NCBI RefSeq assembly: GCF_042646605.1
Contig: NZ_JBHRUG010000048.1
Coordinates: 310,001-374,000 of the forward strand
Length of the DNA stretch: 64,000 bases
Direction: 5' to 3'
Origin: Litchfieldella rifensis
GTDB lineage: Bacteria > Pseudomonadota > Gammaproteobacteria > Pseudomonadales > Halomonadaceae
A program made the position numbers and the translations under genes. Shown piece after piece: positions 32,235 through 41,400 of this stretch (position 1 is the stretch's first letter; the number at the start of each line of letters is the position of its first letter). The notes below the pieces were generated by a model. That model saw nothing but the letters and a program-made list of their open reading frames with translations, did no database searches and had not been told where the DNA came from.

Positions 32235-33434
32235 ATGAACGTCCACAAGATGTTCCATTATTCGGACTCCAGGCGAACAGGCCTGGCTATTGCCGTATTC
32301 CTGGGGTTCGTTCTCCTGACGGGGTGCGATACCCAGGCGGACGGTGCGCAGCAACAGCCGCCCCCTCCCGAGGTCAGTGTGGCCGAGGTGGTGGTGAAGG
32401 ATGTGCGTTTCTGGGACGAATACACCGGCCATATCGAGGCGGTGGAAACGGTGGAACTACGTCCGCGAGTGTCCGGCTACATCGAACGCATCAATTACAC
32501 CGAGGGCCAGGTCGTCGACAAGGGCGATGTGCTGTTCGTGATCGATCAGCGTCCCTATCGTGCCGAGCTGGCTCGTGCCGAGGCCGATCTCCAGCGTGCC
32601 CAGGCGCGCGCCGAGCTGGCTCGTGCCGAGGCCGCCAGGGCGGAAACGTTGGCACAGACCCGCGCCATCTCTCGTGAGGAGCTGGATCAGCGCCGCGCGG
32701 CGGCGGCCGAGGCCGAAGCCGATGTGCTGGCGGCGCGCGCCGTGGTCGAGACGGCAAGCCTGAACATGGAGTACACCGAGGTGCGCGCACCGATCGCCGG
32801 CCGCACCGGGCGGGCTCTGGTCACTGCCGGCAACCTGGTCTCCGACACCACACCGCTGACCAGCATCGTCTCCCTCGATCAGGTTCATGTGCATTTCTTC
32901 GCCGACGAGCAAAGCTATCTGCGCTATGGCGCCATGGAGCGGTCCGGGGAGCGTCCCAGCTCACGGGAGGAACGCACGCCGGTACGGGTCGGCCTGGCTT
33001 CCGATATCGGCTATCCGTATGAAGGCGAGGTGGACTTCGTCGACAACCAGCTCGATTCTTCGGCGGGCACCATCCTGATGCGTGCCGTACTCGACAATCG
33101 CGATGGACGCTTTGCGCCGGGCATGTTCGCGCGCGTGCAACTGCGTGGCCAAGGGTCCGACGATGCCATGCTGGTCGATGACAAGGCGGTGTTGACCGAC
33201 CAGGACCGCAAGTATGTCTATGTCGTCGATGATCAGGGCGTCGCGGTGCGCAAGGATATCGAGCTCGGGCGCATAACCGATGGCTTGCGAGTGATCGAAT
33301 CGGGGCTCGAGCCTGGTGACCGCGTGGTGGTTCGCGGTGCCCAGCGCATCTTCTTCCCGGGGATGCCGGTGGCCGCGCAAAGCGTCGACATGAGTGTTCC
33401 CCAGCCGACGGTCGACCTCTCGGCCGCTCACTGA
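32235..33434 (+). CDS. RND efflux periplasmic adaptor (MexE-like)
   Basis: 399-residue membrane fusion protein. The N-terminus is a lipoprotein signal (FLGFVLLTGCDTQ). The barrel-sandwich start YTGHIEAVETVELRPRVSGY and the return GRTGRALVTAGNLV flank an alpha-hairpin built from repeated Ala/Arg/Glu heptads (ARAEADLQRAQARAELARAE). Then come the beta-barrel (TILMRAVLDNRDGRFAPGMF) and the membrane-proximal domain. This order and length match MexE/AcrA. It bridges the inner-membrane pump and outer-membrane channel encoded next. Substrates are probably hydrophobic drugs or aromatic metabolites. Confidence 0.95.
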   Translation: MNVHKMFHYSDSRRTGLAIAVFLGFVLLTGCDTQADGAQQQPPPPEVSVAEVVVKDVRFWDEYTGHIEAVETVELRPRVSGYIERINYTEGQVVDKGDVLFVIDQRPYRAELARAEADLQRAQARAELARAEAARAETLAQTRAISREELDQRRAAAAEAEADVLAARAVVETASLNMEYTEVRAPIAGRTGRALVTAGNLVSDTTPLTSIVSLDQVHVHFFADEQSYLRYGAMERSGERPSSREERTPVRVGLASDIGYPYEGEVDFVDNQLDSSAGTILMRAVLDNRDGRFAPGMFARVQLRGQGSDDAMLVDDKAVLTDQDRKYVYVVDDQGVAVRKDIELGRITDGLRVIESGLEPGDRVVVRGAQRIFFPGMPVAAQSVDMSVPQPTVDLSAAH

Positions 33435-33461
33435 CGGCTGTTGCCGTTGATGTGTTCTCCG

Positions 33462-33487
33462 GGGGCGAGCACCAAAGTGCTCGCCCC
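33462..33487 (+). other. Intercistronic stem-loop between adaptor and pump genes
   Basis: GGGGCGAGCAC (33462-33472), loop CAAA, GTGCTCGCCCC (33477-33487): a perfect 11-bp stem with no T-run, 17 bases before the pump start codon and next to its Shine-Dalgarno region. It probably tunes the ratio of adaptor to pump or message stability. Confidence 0.65.
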
Positions 33488-33504
33488 GATGATGGAGTCT
33501 TGCC

Positions 33505-36500
33505 ATGAACTTCGCGAAATTTTTCGTCGATCGTCCGATCTTCGCTGCGGTGCTGTCGATTCTCCTCTTCGTCGGCGGTGCGATCACCATACCGTTGCTG
33601 CCGGTCAGCGAATACCCGGACGTGGTGCCGCCGTCGGTGGTGGTGCGCACGGTCTATCCCGGCGCCAATCCCAAGGTCATCGCCGAAACCGTCGCCACGC
33701 CGCTGGAGGAAGAGATCAACGGCGTCGAGGACATGATGTACCTCAAGTCGGTGGCCGGCTCCGATGGTGTGCTGCAGATGACCGTGACCTTCCGCCCCGG
33801 TACCGATCCGGACGATGCGGCGGTCAAGGTGCAGAATCGGGTCAACCAGGCGCTGGCGCGGCTGCCAGAGGACGTGCGCCGTCAGGGCGTGACGACGCAG
33901 AAGCAATCGCCGACGTTCCTGATGGTGGTGCACCTGACATCAGAGGACGGCCGTTACGACACCCTGTACCTGCGCAACTACGCCCGTCTGCATGTCAAGG
34001 ACGCGTTGGCGCGCATTCAGGGTGTCGGTGACGCGCAGATCTTCGGCGGCGGCGATTACGCCATGCGTGCCTGGCTCGACCCGAACAAGATTGCGGCGCG
34101 GGGACTCACGGCCGGCGACGTGGTGCAGGCGATGCGCGAGCAGAACGTGCAGGTTTCGGCTGGCCAGCTCGGCGCCGAGCCCATGCCCAACAGCGACTTC
34201 CTGACCCTGATCAACGCTCAGGGCCGTCTGACCACCGAGCAGGAGTTCGGCGACATCGTGGTCAAGAGCGGCGCCGATGGAGAGCTCGTGCGTCTGGCCG
34301 ACGTCGCCCGTCTGGAGCTGGGCGCTGGCGACTATACCCTGCGCTCGAAGCTGGACGGCAGTGACGCGGTCGCCATCGGCGTCTTCCAGGCGCCGGGGGC
34401 GAATGCGCTGGAGATTCAGGAAAATGTCATCGCCACCATGGACGAGCTGGCCCAGTGGTTCCCCGAGGGCGTCGAGTACGAGGCGGTTTACGATACCACC
34501 ATCTTCGTGCGCGACTCGATCGAGGCAGTGGTCAAGACCCTGCTGGAGGCGGTGCTACTGGTGGTGCTGGTGGTCACGCTGTTCCTGCAGACCTGGCGCG
34601 CGTCGATCATTCCGCTGATCGCGGTGCCGGTGTCGGTAGTGGGTACCTTCGCCGCGCTCTATCTGCTGGGCTTCTCGATCAACACCCTGACCCTGTTCGG
34701 TCTGGTGCTGGCGATCGGTATCGTGGTCGACGACGCGATCGTGGTGGTGGAGAACGTCGAGCGCAACATCGAAGAGGGATTGACACCACTTGCCGCCGCG
34801 CACCAGGCAATGAAGGAAGTGAGCGGGCCGATCATCGCCATCGGCCTGGTGCTGTGTGCGGTGTTCGTGCCGATGGCGTTCCTGTCCGGTGTCACCGGGC
34901 AGTTCTACCGCCAGTTCGCGGCGACTATCGCCATCTCCACGGTGATCTCCACGATCAACTCGTTGACCTTGTCTCCGGCGTTGGCGGCGATGCTGCTCAA
35001 GCCCCACGATGCGCCGAAGGATCGTATGACACGCTTGATCGACCTGCTGTTCGGTTGGGTGTTCCGTCCCTTCAACCGCTTCTTCGGCAGCAGCTCGGCG
35101 AAGTATCAGGGGGCGATCTCGCGCATCCTGGGCCGGCGCGGGGCGGTATTCGTGGTGTATGCGCTGCTGCTGGCCGCGACCGGAGTGATGTTCAATGCGG
35201 TGCCGCCGGGCTTCATCCCGACCCAGGACAAACAGTACCTGATCGCCGGCGTCATGCTGCCGGAAGGGGCCTCGCTGTCGCGCACCGATGCGATGCTGAG
35301 CCAGGTTGGCGAGATCGCCATGGAGACGGAGGGTGTGACCCACTCGATTGCCTTTCCGGGACTCAATGCCCTGCAGTTCACCAATACACCCAACAACGGG
35401 GTGGTGTTCCTGACCTTGGCGCCCTTCGCCGAGCGCAGCCGCACGGCGGCCGAGATCAACGCCGAGATCAACCAGAAAATCGCTGGTCTGCAGGAGGGCC
35501 TCGCGTTCGCGTTCATGCCGCCGCCGATTCTTGGCCTCGGCAACGGCAACGGCTGGCAGATGTTCATCGAGGACCGGGCGGGGCTTGGCTACGGCGAGCT
35601 ACAGAATGCGGTGCAGGCGTTCCAGGGGGCTATCGCGCAGACGCCAGGCATGGGCTTCCCGATAACCAGCTACCAGGCCAACGTGCCGCAGCTCGACGCC
35701 GAAGTCGACCGAATCAAGGCCAAGGCCCAAGGGGTCCCGCTGACGGAGCTGTTCGACACCCTGCAGACCTATCTCGGTTCGACCTACGTCAACGACTTCA
35801 ACCAGTTCGGCCGCACCTGGCAAGTGATCGCCCAAGCCGATGCTTCCTACCGTGACAGCGTCGAGGATATCGCCAACCTGCGTACCCGCAACGAGCGCGG
35901 CGAGATGGTGCCGATCGGTTCGATGGTGCAGATCAGTCAGACCTTCGGGCCGGACCCGGTGCTGCGCTACAACGGCTATCCCGCCGCCGACCTGGCCGGC
36001 GAGGCGGATCCACGTGTGCTGTCCTCGGCGCAGGCGATGGACACGCTGAGCGAGCTCGCCGCCAGGGTTCTGCCCGGTGGCATGACCTTCGAGTGGACCG
36101 ATCTGAGCTTTCAGCAGGCGACCCAGGGCAATGCCGCGCTGGTGGTGTTCCCGCTGTCGGTGTTGCTGGTGTTCCTGGCCCTGGCTGCTCTCTACGAGAG
36201 CTGGACCCTGCCGCTGGCGGTGATCCTGATCGTGCCGATGTGCATGCTCTCGGCGCTGCTCGGGGTACGGTTCATGGGGGGTGACAACAACATCTTCGTT
36301 CAGGTCGGGTTGGTGGTATTGATCGGCTTGGCGTGCAAGAACGCCATCCTGATCGTCGAGTTCGCCCGAGAGCTGGAGATGCAAGGGCGAGGCATCATCG
36401 AAGCGGCGTTGGAGGCCTGCCGTCTGCGTCTGCGGCCGATCATCATGACCTCGATCACCTTCACCGCGGCGGTGGTGCCGCTGATGCTGGGTAGTGGCGC

Positions 36501-36675
36501 CGGTTCGGAAGTGCGCCAGGCGCTCGGCGTGGCGGTGTTCGCCGGCATGCTTGGCGTCACGCTGTTCGGTCTGTTCCTGACGCCAGTGTTCTACGTGGCG
36601 TTGCGCAAGCTGGCCGAGCGCTTCCGTCGGGCGCCGCAGGAAACCCTGCCAGCGGAGGGCGAATACCGTGCGTAA
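33505..36675 (+). CDS. RND multidrug efflux pump (MexF-like)
   Basis: 1056-residue inner-membrane proton-driven pump of the HAE-1 family. It starts MNFAKFFVDRPIFAAVLSIL, the usual first helix. Large periplasmic loops follow TM1 and TM7. The proton-relay aspartate pair lies in GIVVDDAIVVVENVERN (TM4), with the second-half lysine helix LVVLIGLACKNAILIVEFA (TM10). PGFIPTQDKQYLI marks the start of the second half. Length matches MexF/AcrB. It is flanked by adaptor and channel genes and overlaps the channel start. Confidence 0.97.
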   Translation: MNFAKFFVDRPIFAAVLSILLFVGGAITIPLLPVSEYPDVVPPSVVVRTVYPGANPKVIAETVATPLEEEINGVEDMMYLKSVAGSDGVLQMTVTFRPGTDPDDAAVKVQNRVNQALARLPEDVRRQGVTTQKQSPTFLMVVHLTSEDGRYDTLYLRNYARLHVKDALARIQGVGDAQIFGGGDYAMRAWLDPNKIAARGLTAGDVVQAMREQNVQVSAGQLGAEPMPNSDFLTLINAQGRLTTEQEFGDIVVKSGADGELVRLADVARLELGAGDYTLRSKLDGSDAVAIGVFQAPGANALEIQENVIATMDELAQWFPEGVEYEAVYDTTIFVRDSIEAVVKTLLEAVLLVVLVVTLFLQTWRASIIPLIAVPVSVVGTFAALYLLGFSINTLTLFGLVLAIGIVVDDAIVVVENVERNIEEGLTPLAAAHQAMKEVSGPIIAIGLVLCAVFVPMAFLSGVTGQFYRQFAATIAISTVISTINSLTLSPALAAMLLKPHDAPKDRMTRLIDLLFGWVFRPFNRFFGSSSAKYQGAISRILGRRGAVFVVYALLLAATGVMFNAVPPGFIPTQDKQYLIAGVMLPEGASLSRTDAMLSQVGEIAMETEGVTHSIAFPGLNALQFTNTPNNGVVFLTLAPFAERSRTAAEINAEINQKIAGLQEGLAFAFMPPPILGLGNGNGWQMFIEDRAGLGYGELQNAVQAFQGAIAQTPGMGFPITSYQANVPQLDAEVDRIKAKAQGVPLTELFDTLQTYLGSTYVNDFNQFGRTWQVIAQADASYRDSVEDIANLRTRNERGEMVPIGSMVQISQTFGPDPVLRYNGYPAADLAGEADPRVLSSAQAMDTLSELAARVLPGGMTFEWTDLSFQQATQGNAALVVFPLSVLLVFLALAALYESWTLPLAVILIVPMCMLSALLGVRFMGGDNNIFVQVGLVVLIGLACKNAILIVEFARELEMQGRGIIEAALEACRLRLRPIIMTSITFTAAVVPLMLGSGAGSEVRQALGVAVFAGMLGVTLFGLFLTPVFYVALRKLAERFRRAPQETLPAEGEYRA

Positions 36676-38080
36676 GCTACTGCCGATTTCCTTGTCGTTG
36701 CTGCTCACGGCTTGTGCCGTGGGCCCCGACTACCAGTCGCCCGAGCTGCCGGAACCTCAATCGCTGGTACGCGCCGATACCTCGCTGTATGCCACCGAGC
36801 CGGTGGAAGCCGAGTTCTGGCAGCGTTTCGATGATCCATTGCTGACGCAGCTGGTGGACGACACTCTGGCCACCAATCATGATCTGCGTGTCGCCCTGGC
36901 CCGCTACGATCGCAGCCGTGCCTTGCTGCGTGAATCGCGGCAGAACCTGACACCCGACATCACGGCGGAGGCCGGGATCGAGAATCAGCGTCTGAGTGCC
37001 GACCAGATGCCGGGTGTCTCTCGTGGCGAGCGTGACGCCGATAGCTTCGACGCCGGGATCTCGGCCTTCTGGGAGCTGGACGTCTTCGGTCGCGTGCGAC
37101 GTAGCGTCGAAGCCCAGCGCGCCGAGAGCGAAGCCACGGCGGCCGACCTGCGCGCGCTCCAGGTGGTGGTGGTAGCCGAGTTGGTCGATAGCTACTTCCA
37201 ATTGCGCGGCTTGCAGGAGCAACTGCGGGTCGCACGGGCCAACGCCGACAACCAACGCGAGTCTCTGGAACTGGTGAATGCGCGCCTCGCGGCGGGGCGC
37301 GGCATCGAGTTCGACAGCGTTCGCGCCCGGGCGCAACTCGAGACCACGCTGTCACGGATCCCGGCGCTCGAAGGCGAGATCGCCGCGCTGACGCATCGTA
37401 TCGCCGTGCTGTCCGGCAAGCAGCCGGGAGCGCTGGTCGCCGAGCTCGAAGCGCCGGCACCCTTGCCGGCGTTGCCCGACCGGGTCGCCACCGGCTTGCC
37501 CGGCGAGCTGCTGCGCCGGCGTCCCGATATCGCCGCCGCCGAGCGTCGTCTGGAGGTTGCCAGTGCGCGAATCGGGGTTACTACCGCGGATCTCTATCCG
37601 CGTTTCACCCTGAGCGGATTACTGGGGACCCAGGCGGCGAATACCGATGATCTGTTCAGCCGTGATAGCGAGACGCGACTGATCGCACTGGGCATCGACT
37701 GGTCGTTCCTCGACATCGGCCGTGTGCGGGCACGCATGGCGGCTGCCGATGCCGACGCCGAGGCCAACCTTGCTCGCTACGAGCAGGCGATCTTGTTGGC
37801 CCTGGAGGAAACCGAAACCGCCATGGCACGCTACGCCCAAGCGCGGCGTGAACGCGAGCACCTGCAGGATGCCGCCGAAGCCAGCGCTGAAGCAGCACGT
37901 CAGGCACGCCAACGCTTCGAGGTCGGCGTCGTCGATTTCCTGCAGGTCATCGATGCCGAGCGTTCACGGCTCGAGATCGAGGATAGCCTGGCGCGCAGCC
38001 ACACCCGTACCGCCACGGCGTTGGTCGGGCTCTACAAGGCCCTGGCCGGTGGTTGGGCCGAGGAGGTGAGGGAGAGCTGA
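36668..38080 (+). CDS. RND outer-membrane efflux channel (OprN/OprM-like)
   Basis: 470-residue TolC-family lipoprotein. It starts at a GTG overlapping the pump stop by 8 bases; MRKLLPISLSLLLTACAVGP is a lipoprotein signal with Cys16, and VGPDYQSPELP is the NodT-family start. Two repeats of long coiled-coil helices follow, with the conserved LLRRRPDIAAAERRLEVASA in the middle and RFEVGVVDFLQVIDAER near the end. It completes the tripartite pump. Coupling by overlap suggests fixed stoichiometry with the pump. Confidence 0.96.
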   Translation: MRKLLPISLSLLLTACAVGPDYQSPELPEPQSLVRADTSLYATEPVEAEFWQRFDDPLLTQLVDDTLATNHDLRVALARYDRSRALLRESRQNLTPDITAEAGIENQRLSADQMPGVSRGERDADSFDAGISAFWELDVFGRVRRSVEAQRAESEATAADLRALQVVVVAELVDSYFQLRGLQEQLRVARANADNQRESLELVNARLAAGRGIEFDSVRARAQLETTLSRIPALEGEIAALTHRIAVLSGKQPGALVAELEAPAPLPALPDRVATGLPGELLRRRPDIAAAERRLEVASARIGVTTADLYPRFTLSGLLGTQAANTDDLFSRDSETRLIALGIDWSFLDIGRVRARMAAADADAEANLARYEQAILLALEETETAMARYAQARREREHLQDAAEASAEAARQARQRFEVGVVDFLQVIDAERSRLEIEDSLARSHTRTATALVGLYKALAGGWAEEVRES

Positions 38081-38133
38081 GCCGTCAAGGACTTCGACCC
38101 CGCGTCGCAACGAGGTTCGAGTCGGGGAACCAG

Positions 38134-38172
38134 AAAAAAAGAAGCCGAATCAGGGAACCTGATTCGGCTTCT
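38134..38172 (-). terminator. Rho-independent terminator of mmsA
   Basis: A perfect 15-bp stem, arms 38140-38154 and 38158-38172 (AGAAGCCGAATCAGG and its complement), loop of 3, followed on the minus strand by six Ts (A-run at 38134-38139). It ends the dehydrogenase message 26 bases after its stop. On the plus strand there is no T-run, so the efflux operon gets at most a hairpin. Confidence 0.95.
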
Positions 38173-38197
38173 GTCATGAGGTCACTTCATGCTGACG

Positions 38198-39688
38198 TCA
38201 TGAGGGGAAGGAGAACTGGGCGCCCTCGCGTACCCCGGCCGACGGCCAGCGTTGGGTGACGGTCTTGCGCTTGGTGTAGAAGCGCACGGCATCCGGCCCG
38301 TAGGCGCTCAGGTCGCCGAACAGCGAGCGCTTCCAGCCGCCGAAGCTGTGGTAGGACACCGGCACCGGCAGCGGTACATTGATGCCGACCATGCCCACCT
38401 GGATGTGGTCGCTGAAGTAGCGGGCCGCCTCGCCATCGCGGGTGTAGATGCAGGTGCCGTTGCCGTACTCGTGAGCGTCGATCAGCCGCATGGCCTCTTC
38501 CATGGAGCCGGCGCGAACCACCAGCAGCACCGGGCCGAAGATCTCTTCGAGGTAACAGGTCATGTCGGGGGTCACGCGGTCGATCAGGGTGCCGCCGACA
38601 TAGAAGCCGTTTTCAAAGCCCGGCACCTGGACGCCGCGGCCGTCGACCACGATCTCGGCGCCCTGTTGCTCGGCGCTGTCGATATAGCCGCAAACCTTCT
38701 CCTGGTGGGCCTTGGTGATTACCGGGCCGAAGTCGTTCTCGGCGTCGGAGAAGGGGCCGACCTTGAGGGTCTTCAGTTGCTCTTGCATCTTGCCGATCAG
38801 GGCGTCGGCGGCTTCGTCACCCACGGTCACCGCCACGGACAGTGCCATGCAGCGCTCACCGGAGGAACCGAAGGCGGCCCCGGTCAGGGAGTTGACCACG
38901 TTGTCCATGTCGGCGTCGGGCATCACGATGGCGTGGTTCTTGGCGCCGCCCAAGGCCTGGCAGCGCTTGCCGTTGGCGCTGGCGCGGCTATAGATATACT
39001 CCGCGATCGGTGTGGAGCCGACGAAGCTGACAGCCTGGACGCGGGGATCGTCGAGCAGGGTATCGACGGCTTCCTTGTCACCGTTGACGACGTTCAGCAC
39101 GCCGGCCGGGAGGCCCGCTTCCAATGCCAGCTCGGCGATATAGAGCGTCGAGGTCGGGTCGCGCTCGGAGGGCTTGAGCACGAAGGTGTTGCCGCAGGCG
39201 ATGGCCATCGGGTACATCCACAGCGGAACCATGGCCGGGAAGTTGAACGGGGTGATGCCGGCGACCACGCCCAGCGGCTGGAACTCGCTCCAGGAGTCGA
39301 TGCCGGGGCCGGTGTTCTTGCTGTACTCGCCCTTGAGCAGTTCCGGCACGCCGCAGGCGTACTCCACGTTCTCGATGCCGCGCTGCAGCTCGCCCATTGC
39401 ATCATGGCTAATCTTGCCGTGTTCCTGACCGATCAGCCGGGCGATCTCGTCGGCATGCTCTTCCAGCAACTGCTTGAAGCGGTACATGACACGGGCCCGC
39501 TTCGCGGGCGGGGTATTGCGCCAAGCCGGATAGGCGGCCTGGGCGGCGGCGATGGCGTCCTCGACGGTGGCCTTGCTCGCCAGGCTCACCTGGCCGCCGA
39601 CCTCGCCGGTGGAGGGGTTGTAGATGTCCTGGGTGCGCCCTTCGCTGTCGACACGAGCGCCGTTGATCAGGTGGCCAAGAGTGGTCAT
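38198..39688 (-). CDS. mmsA: CoA-acylating (methyl)malonate-semialdehyde dehydrogenase
   Basis: 496-residue aldehyde dehydrogenase of the MmsA branch; Shine-Dalgarno GAGGTAGT. Family marks are ITPFNFPAMVPLWMYPMAI, ALGGAKNHAIVMPDAD and the catalytic cysteine in GSSGERCMALSVAV. The reaction is (methyl)malonate semialdehyde + CoA + NAD to propionyl- or acetyl-CoA + CO2 + NADH. Beside an omega-amino acid transaminase it most likely serves beta-alanine breakdown (malonate semialdehyde to acetyl-CoA); valine or myo-inositol breakdown would need other genes not seen here. It has its own terminator and is separated from the transaminase by 186 bases with no gene. Confidence 0.95.
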   Translation of the reverse strand: MTTLGHLINGARVDSEGRTQDIYNPSTGEVGGQVSLASKATVEDAIAAAQAAYPAWRNTPPAKRARVMYRFKQLLEEHADEIARLIGQEHGKISHDAMGELQRGIENVEYACGVPELLKGEYSKNTGPGIDSWSEFQPLGVVAGITPFNFPAMVPLWMYPMAIACGNTFVLKPSERDPTSTLYIAELALEAGLPAGVLNVVNGDKEAVDTLLDDPRVQAVSFVGSTPIAEYIYSRASANGKRCQALGGAKNHAIVMPDADMDNVVNSLTGAAFGSSGERCMALSVAVTVGDEAADALIGKMQEQLKTLKVGPFSDAENDFGPVITKAHQEKVCGYIDSAEQQGAEIVVDGRGVQVPGFENGFYVGGTLIDRVTPDMTCYLEEIFGPVLLVVRAGSMEEAMRLIDAHEYGNGTCIYTRDGEAARYFSDHIQVGMVGINVPLPVPVSYHSFGGWKRSLFGDLSAYGPDAVRFYTKRKTVTQRWPSAGVREGAQFSFPS

Positions 39689-39874
39689 GTACTACCTCGT
39701 AGTGAAATGTTGTAAGTTGAGGCCTTCAGGAAGCATTAAACAAATCGGCGAGCGGGCTAGGCGCCCCCGAATGAACCGCAGAGGCGCCCGCAGCGCAGCA
39801 ACCAGAGCCTATGGGGTATAGGTGAGGATTGCGAGCAGCGCGTAACGCAGCGATTCACCCGCGCAGACATTTGT

Positions 39875-41218
39875 TCAGTCCAGTTCGCCAATGGCATCGC
39901 CAATAACATTGACAAGGCGGTCAATCTCGTCGCGCTCGACGATGAAAGGCAGACCGAGTTGGATGGTGTCGCCGCCGTAGCGTACGTAGAATCCCTTCTC
40001 CCAGCACTTCATGGCGATTTCAAAGGGGCGGCGGGCCGGTTCGCCGGGGTAGGGCTCGATCTGCAGGGCGCCGGCGAGTCCGTAGTTGCGGATGTCACTG
40101 ATATAGCGAGTGCCCTTGAGGCCGTGCAGTGCTTCCTCGAAGACCGGACCCATCTCCCGCACGCGATCGATCAGGCGATCGTTCTCGAGCACATCCAGGG
40201 CGGCTAGCGCTGCGGCACAGGCCACTGGGTGCCCCGAGTAGGTGTAACCATGGGGCAGCTCCAGCATATAGTCGGCGCCACCTTGCTCCATGAAGGTGTG
40301 ATAGATATCGCTCTGGACGATGACCCCGCCCATGGGCATCGCACCATTGGTCAGCTGCTTGGCGACGTTGAGGATGTCCGGCACCACGCCGAATTCCTCG
40401 GCGCCGGTCATGGAACCCATGCGCCCGAAACCGGTGATCACCTCGTCGAAGATCAGCAGGATCTCGTGCTGGTCGCAGATCTCGCGTAGCCGTTGCAGAT
40501 AGCCCTTGGGCGGCGGGATCACCCCGGCCGATCCAGCCAGGGGCTCGACGATCACCGCGGCGATGTTGGAGGCGTCGTGCAGCGCGATCAGTTCCAGCAG
40601 CTCCTCGGCCCGCTCGGCGCCACGCTCGGGCATGCCCTTGGTGAAGGCGTTTTCCTTCAGCAGGGTATGGGGCAGGTGGTCGGCATCGACACCCTGGCCG
40701 AAGATGGTGCGGTTGGCCCCGATACCGCCCAGGCTGAAGCCACCGAAGTTGACGCCGTGATAGCCCTTGGAGCGGCCAATCAGCTTGGTCTTGGTTGGCT
40801 TGCCCTTCTTGCGCCAGTAGGCGCGGGCGATCTTCAGCGAGGTGTCGGCACTCTCTGAGCCGGAGCCGGTGAAGAACACGTAGTCCAGTCCCTGCGGCGT
40901 TAGCCCACGGATACGGTGAGCCAGCTCGAAGGCCTTAGGGTGGCCGTACTGGAACGCCGGTGCGTAGTCCAGCTCGGCGAGTTGACGGCTAACCGCCTCA
41001 GTGATTTCCGGGCGGCAATGACCTGCACCACAGGTCCACAGGCCGGAGAGGCCGTCGTAGATGCGGCGGCCATCGGCGTCGGTGAAGTAGCTACCCTCTG
41101 CGCCGACGATGATCCGTGGGTCGCGCTTGAACTGGCGGTTACCGGTATAGGGCATCCAGTAGGCATCGAGCTGCTCCGGGCTCAGACCAGCAGTCCGTGG
41201 GAATTCTTGATCTGACAT
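39875..41218 (-). CDS. Omega-amino acid:pyruvate (beta-alanine) aminotransferase
   Basis: 447-residue class III PLP aminotransferase; Shine-Dalgarno AGAGGGTG. Motifs are YWMPYTGNRQFKRDPRII (the omega-amino-acid:pyruvate start), FTGSGSESADTSLKIARAYW, DEVITGFGRMG and the Schiff-base lysine in ILNVAKQLTNGAMPMGG. These match OapT/beta-alanine:pyruvate transaminases. The product malonate semialdehyde is the substrate of the next gene. It is divergent from a LysR gene across a 182-bp gap with a long inverted repeat. Confidence 0.93.
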   Translation of the reverse strand: MSDQEFPRTAGLSPEQLDAYWMPYTGNRQFKRDPRIIVGAEGSYFTDADGRRIYDGLSGLWTCGAGHCRPEITEAVSRQLAELDYAPAFQYGHPKAFELAHRIRGLTPQGLDYVFFTGSGSESADTSLKIARAYWRKKGKPTKTKLIGRSKGYHGVNFGGFSLGGIGANRTIFGQGVDADHLPHTLLKENAFTKGMPERGAERAEELLELIALHDASNIAAVIVEPLAGSAGVIPPPKGYLQRLREICDQHEILLIFDEVITGFGRMGSMTGAEEFGVVPDILNVAKQLTNGAMPMGGVIVQSDIYHTFMEQGGADYMLELPHGYTYSGHPVACAAALAALDVLENDRLIDRVREMGPVFEEALHGLKGTRYISDIRNYGLAGALQIEPYPGEPARRPFEIAMKCWEKGFYVRYGGDTIQLGLPFIVERDEIDRLVNVIGDAIGELD

Positions 41219-41292
41219 GGCAGCACACCCTCTGTAGACATTGCTTTTACTATTGTTGGTGGTTCTGTAGAGGCATGCTAGACCCGGCTACC

Positions 41293-41346
41293 AGTAAGTT
41301 AAATCTAGAATTATTTAATCTCATGCAAGCCAGCGCTTAACTTACT
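41293..41346. promoter_or_regulatory. Widely spaced 10-bp inverted repeat in the transaminase/LysR promoter
   Basis: AGTAAGTTAA (41293-41302) and TTAACTTACT (41337-41346) are perfect reverse complements separated by 34 bases; the centre-to-centre distance is 44 bases, about four helical turns. Two half-sites on one DNA face suit a LysR tetramer bending the promoter. The LysR gene starts 54 bases away, and the transaminase 75 bases on the other side. Confidence 0.6.
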
Positions 41347-41400
41347 TCATCTTCGAGGCTATCCTCGGAGCAGAGCTGCATCCAGGAGGAGGAAAGACCG

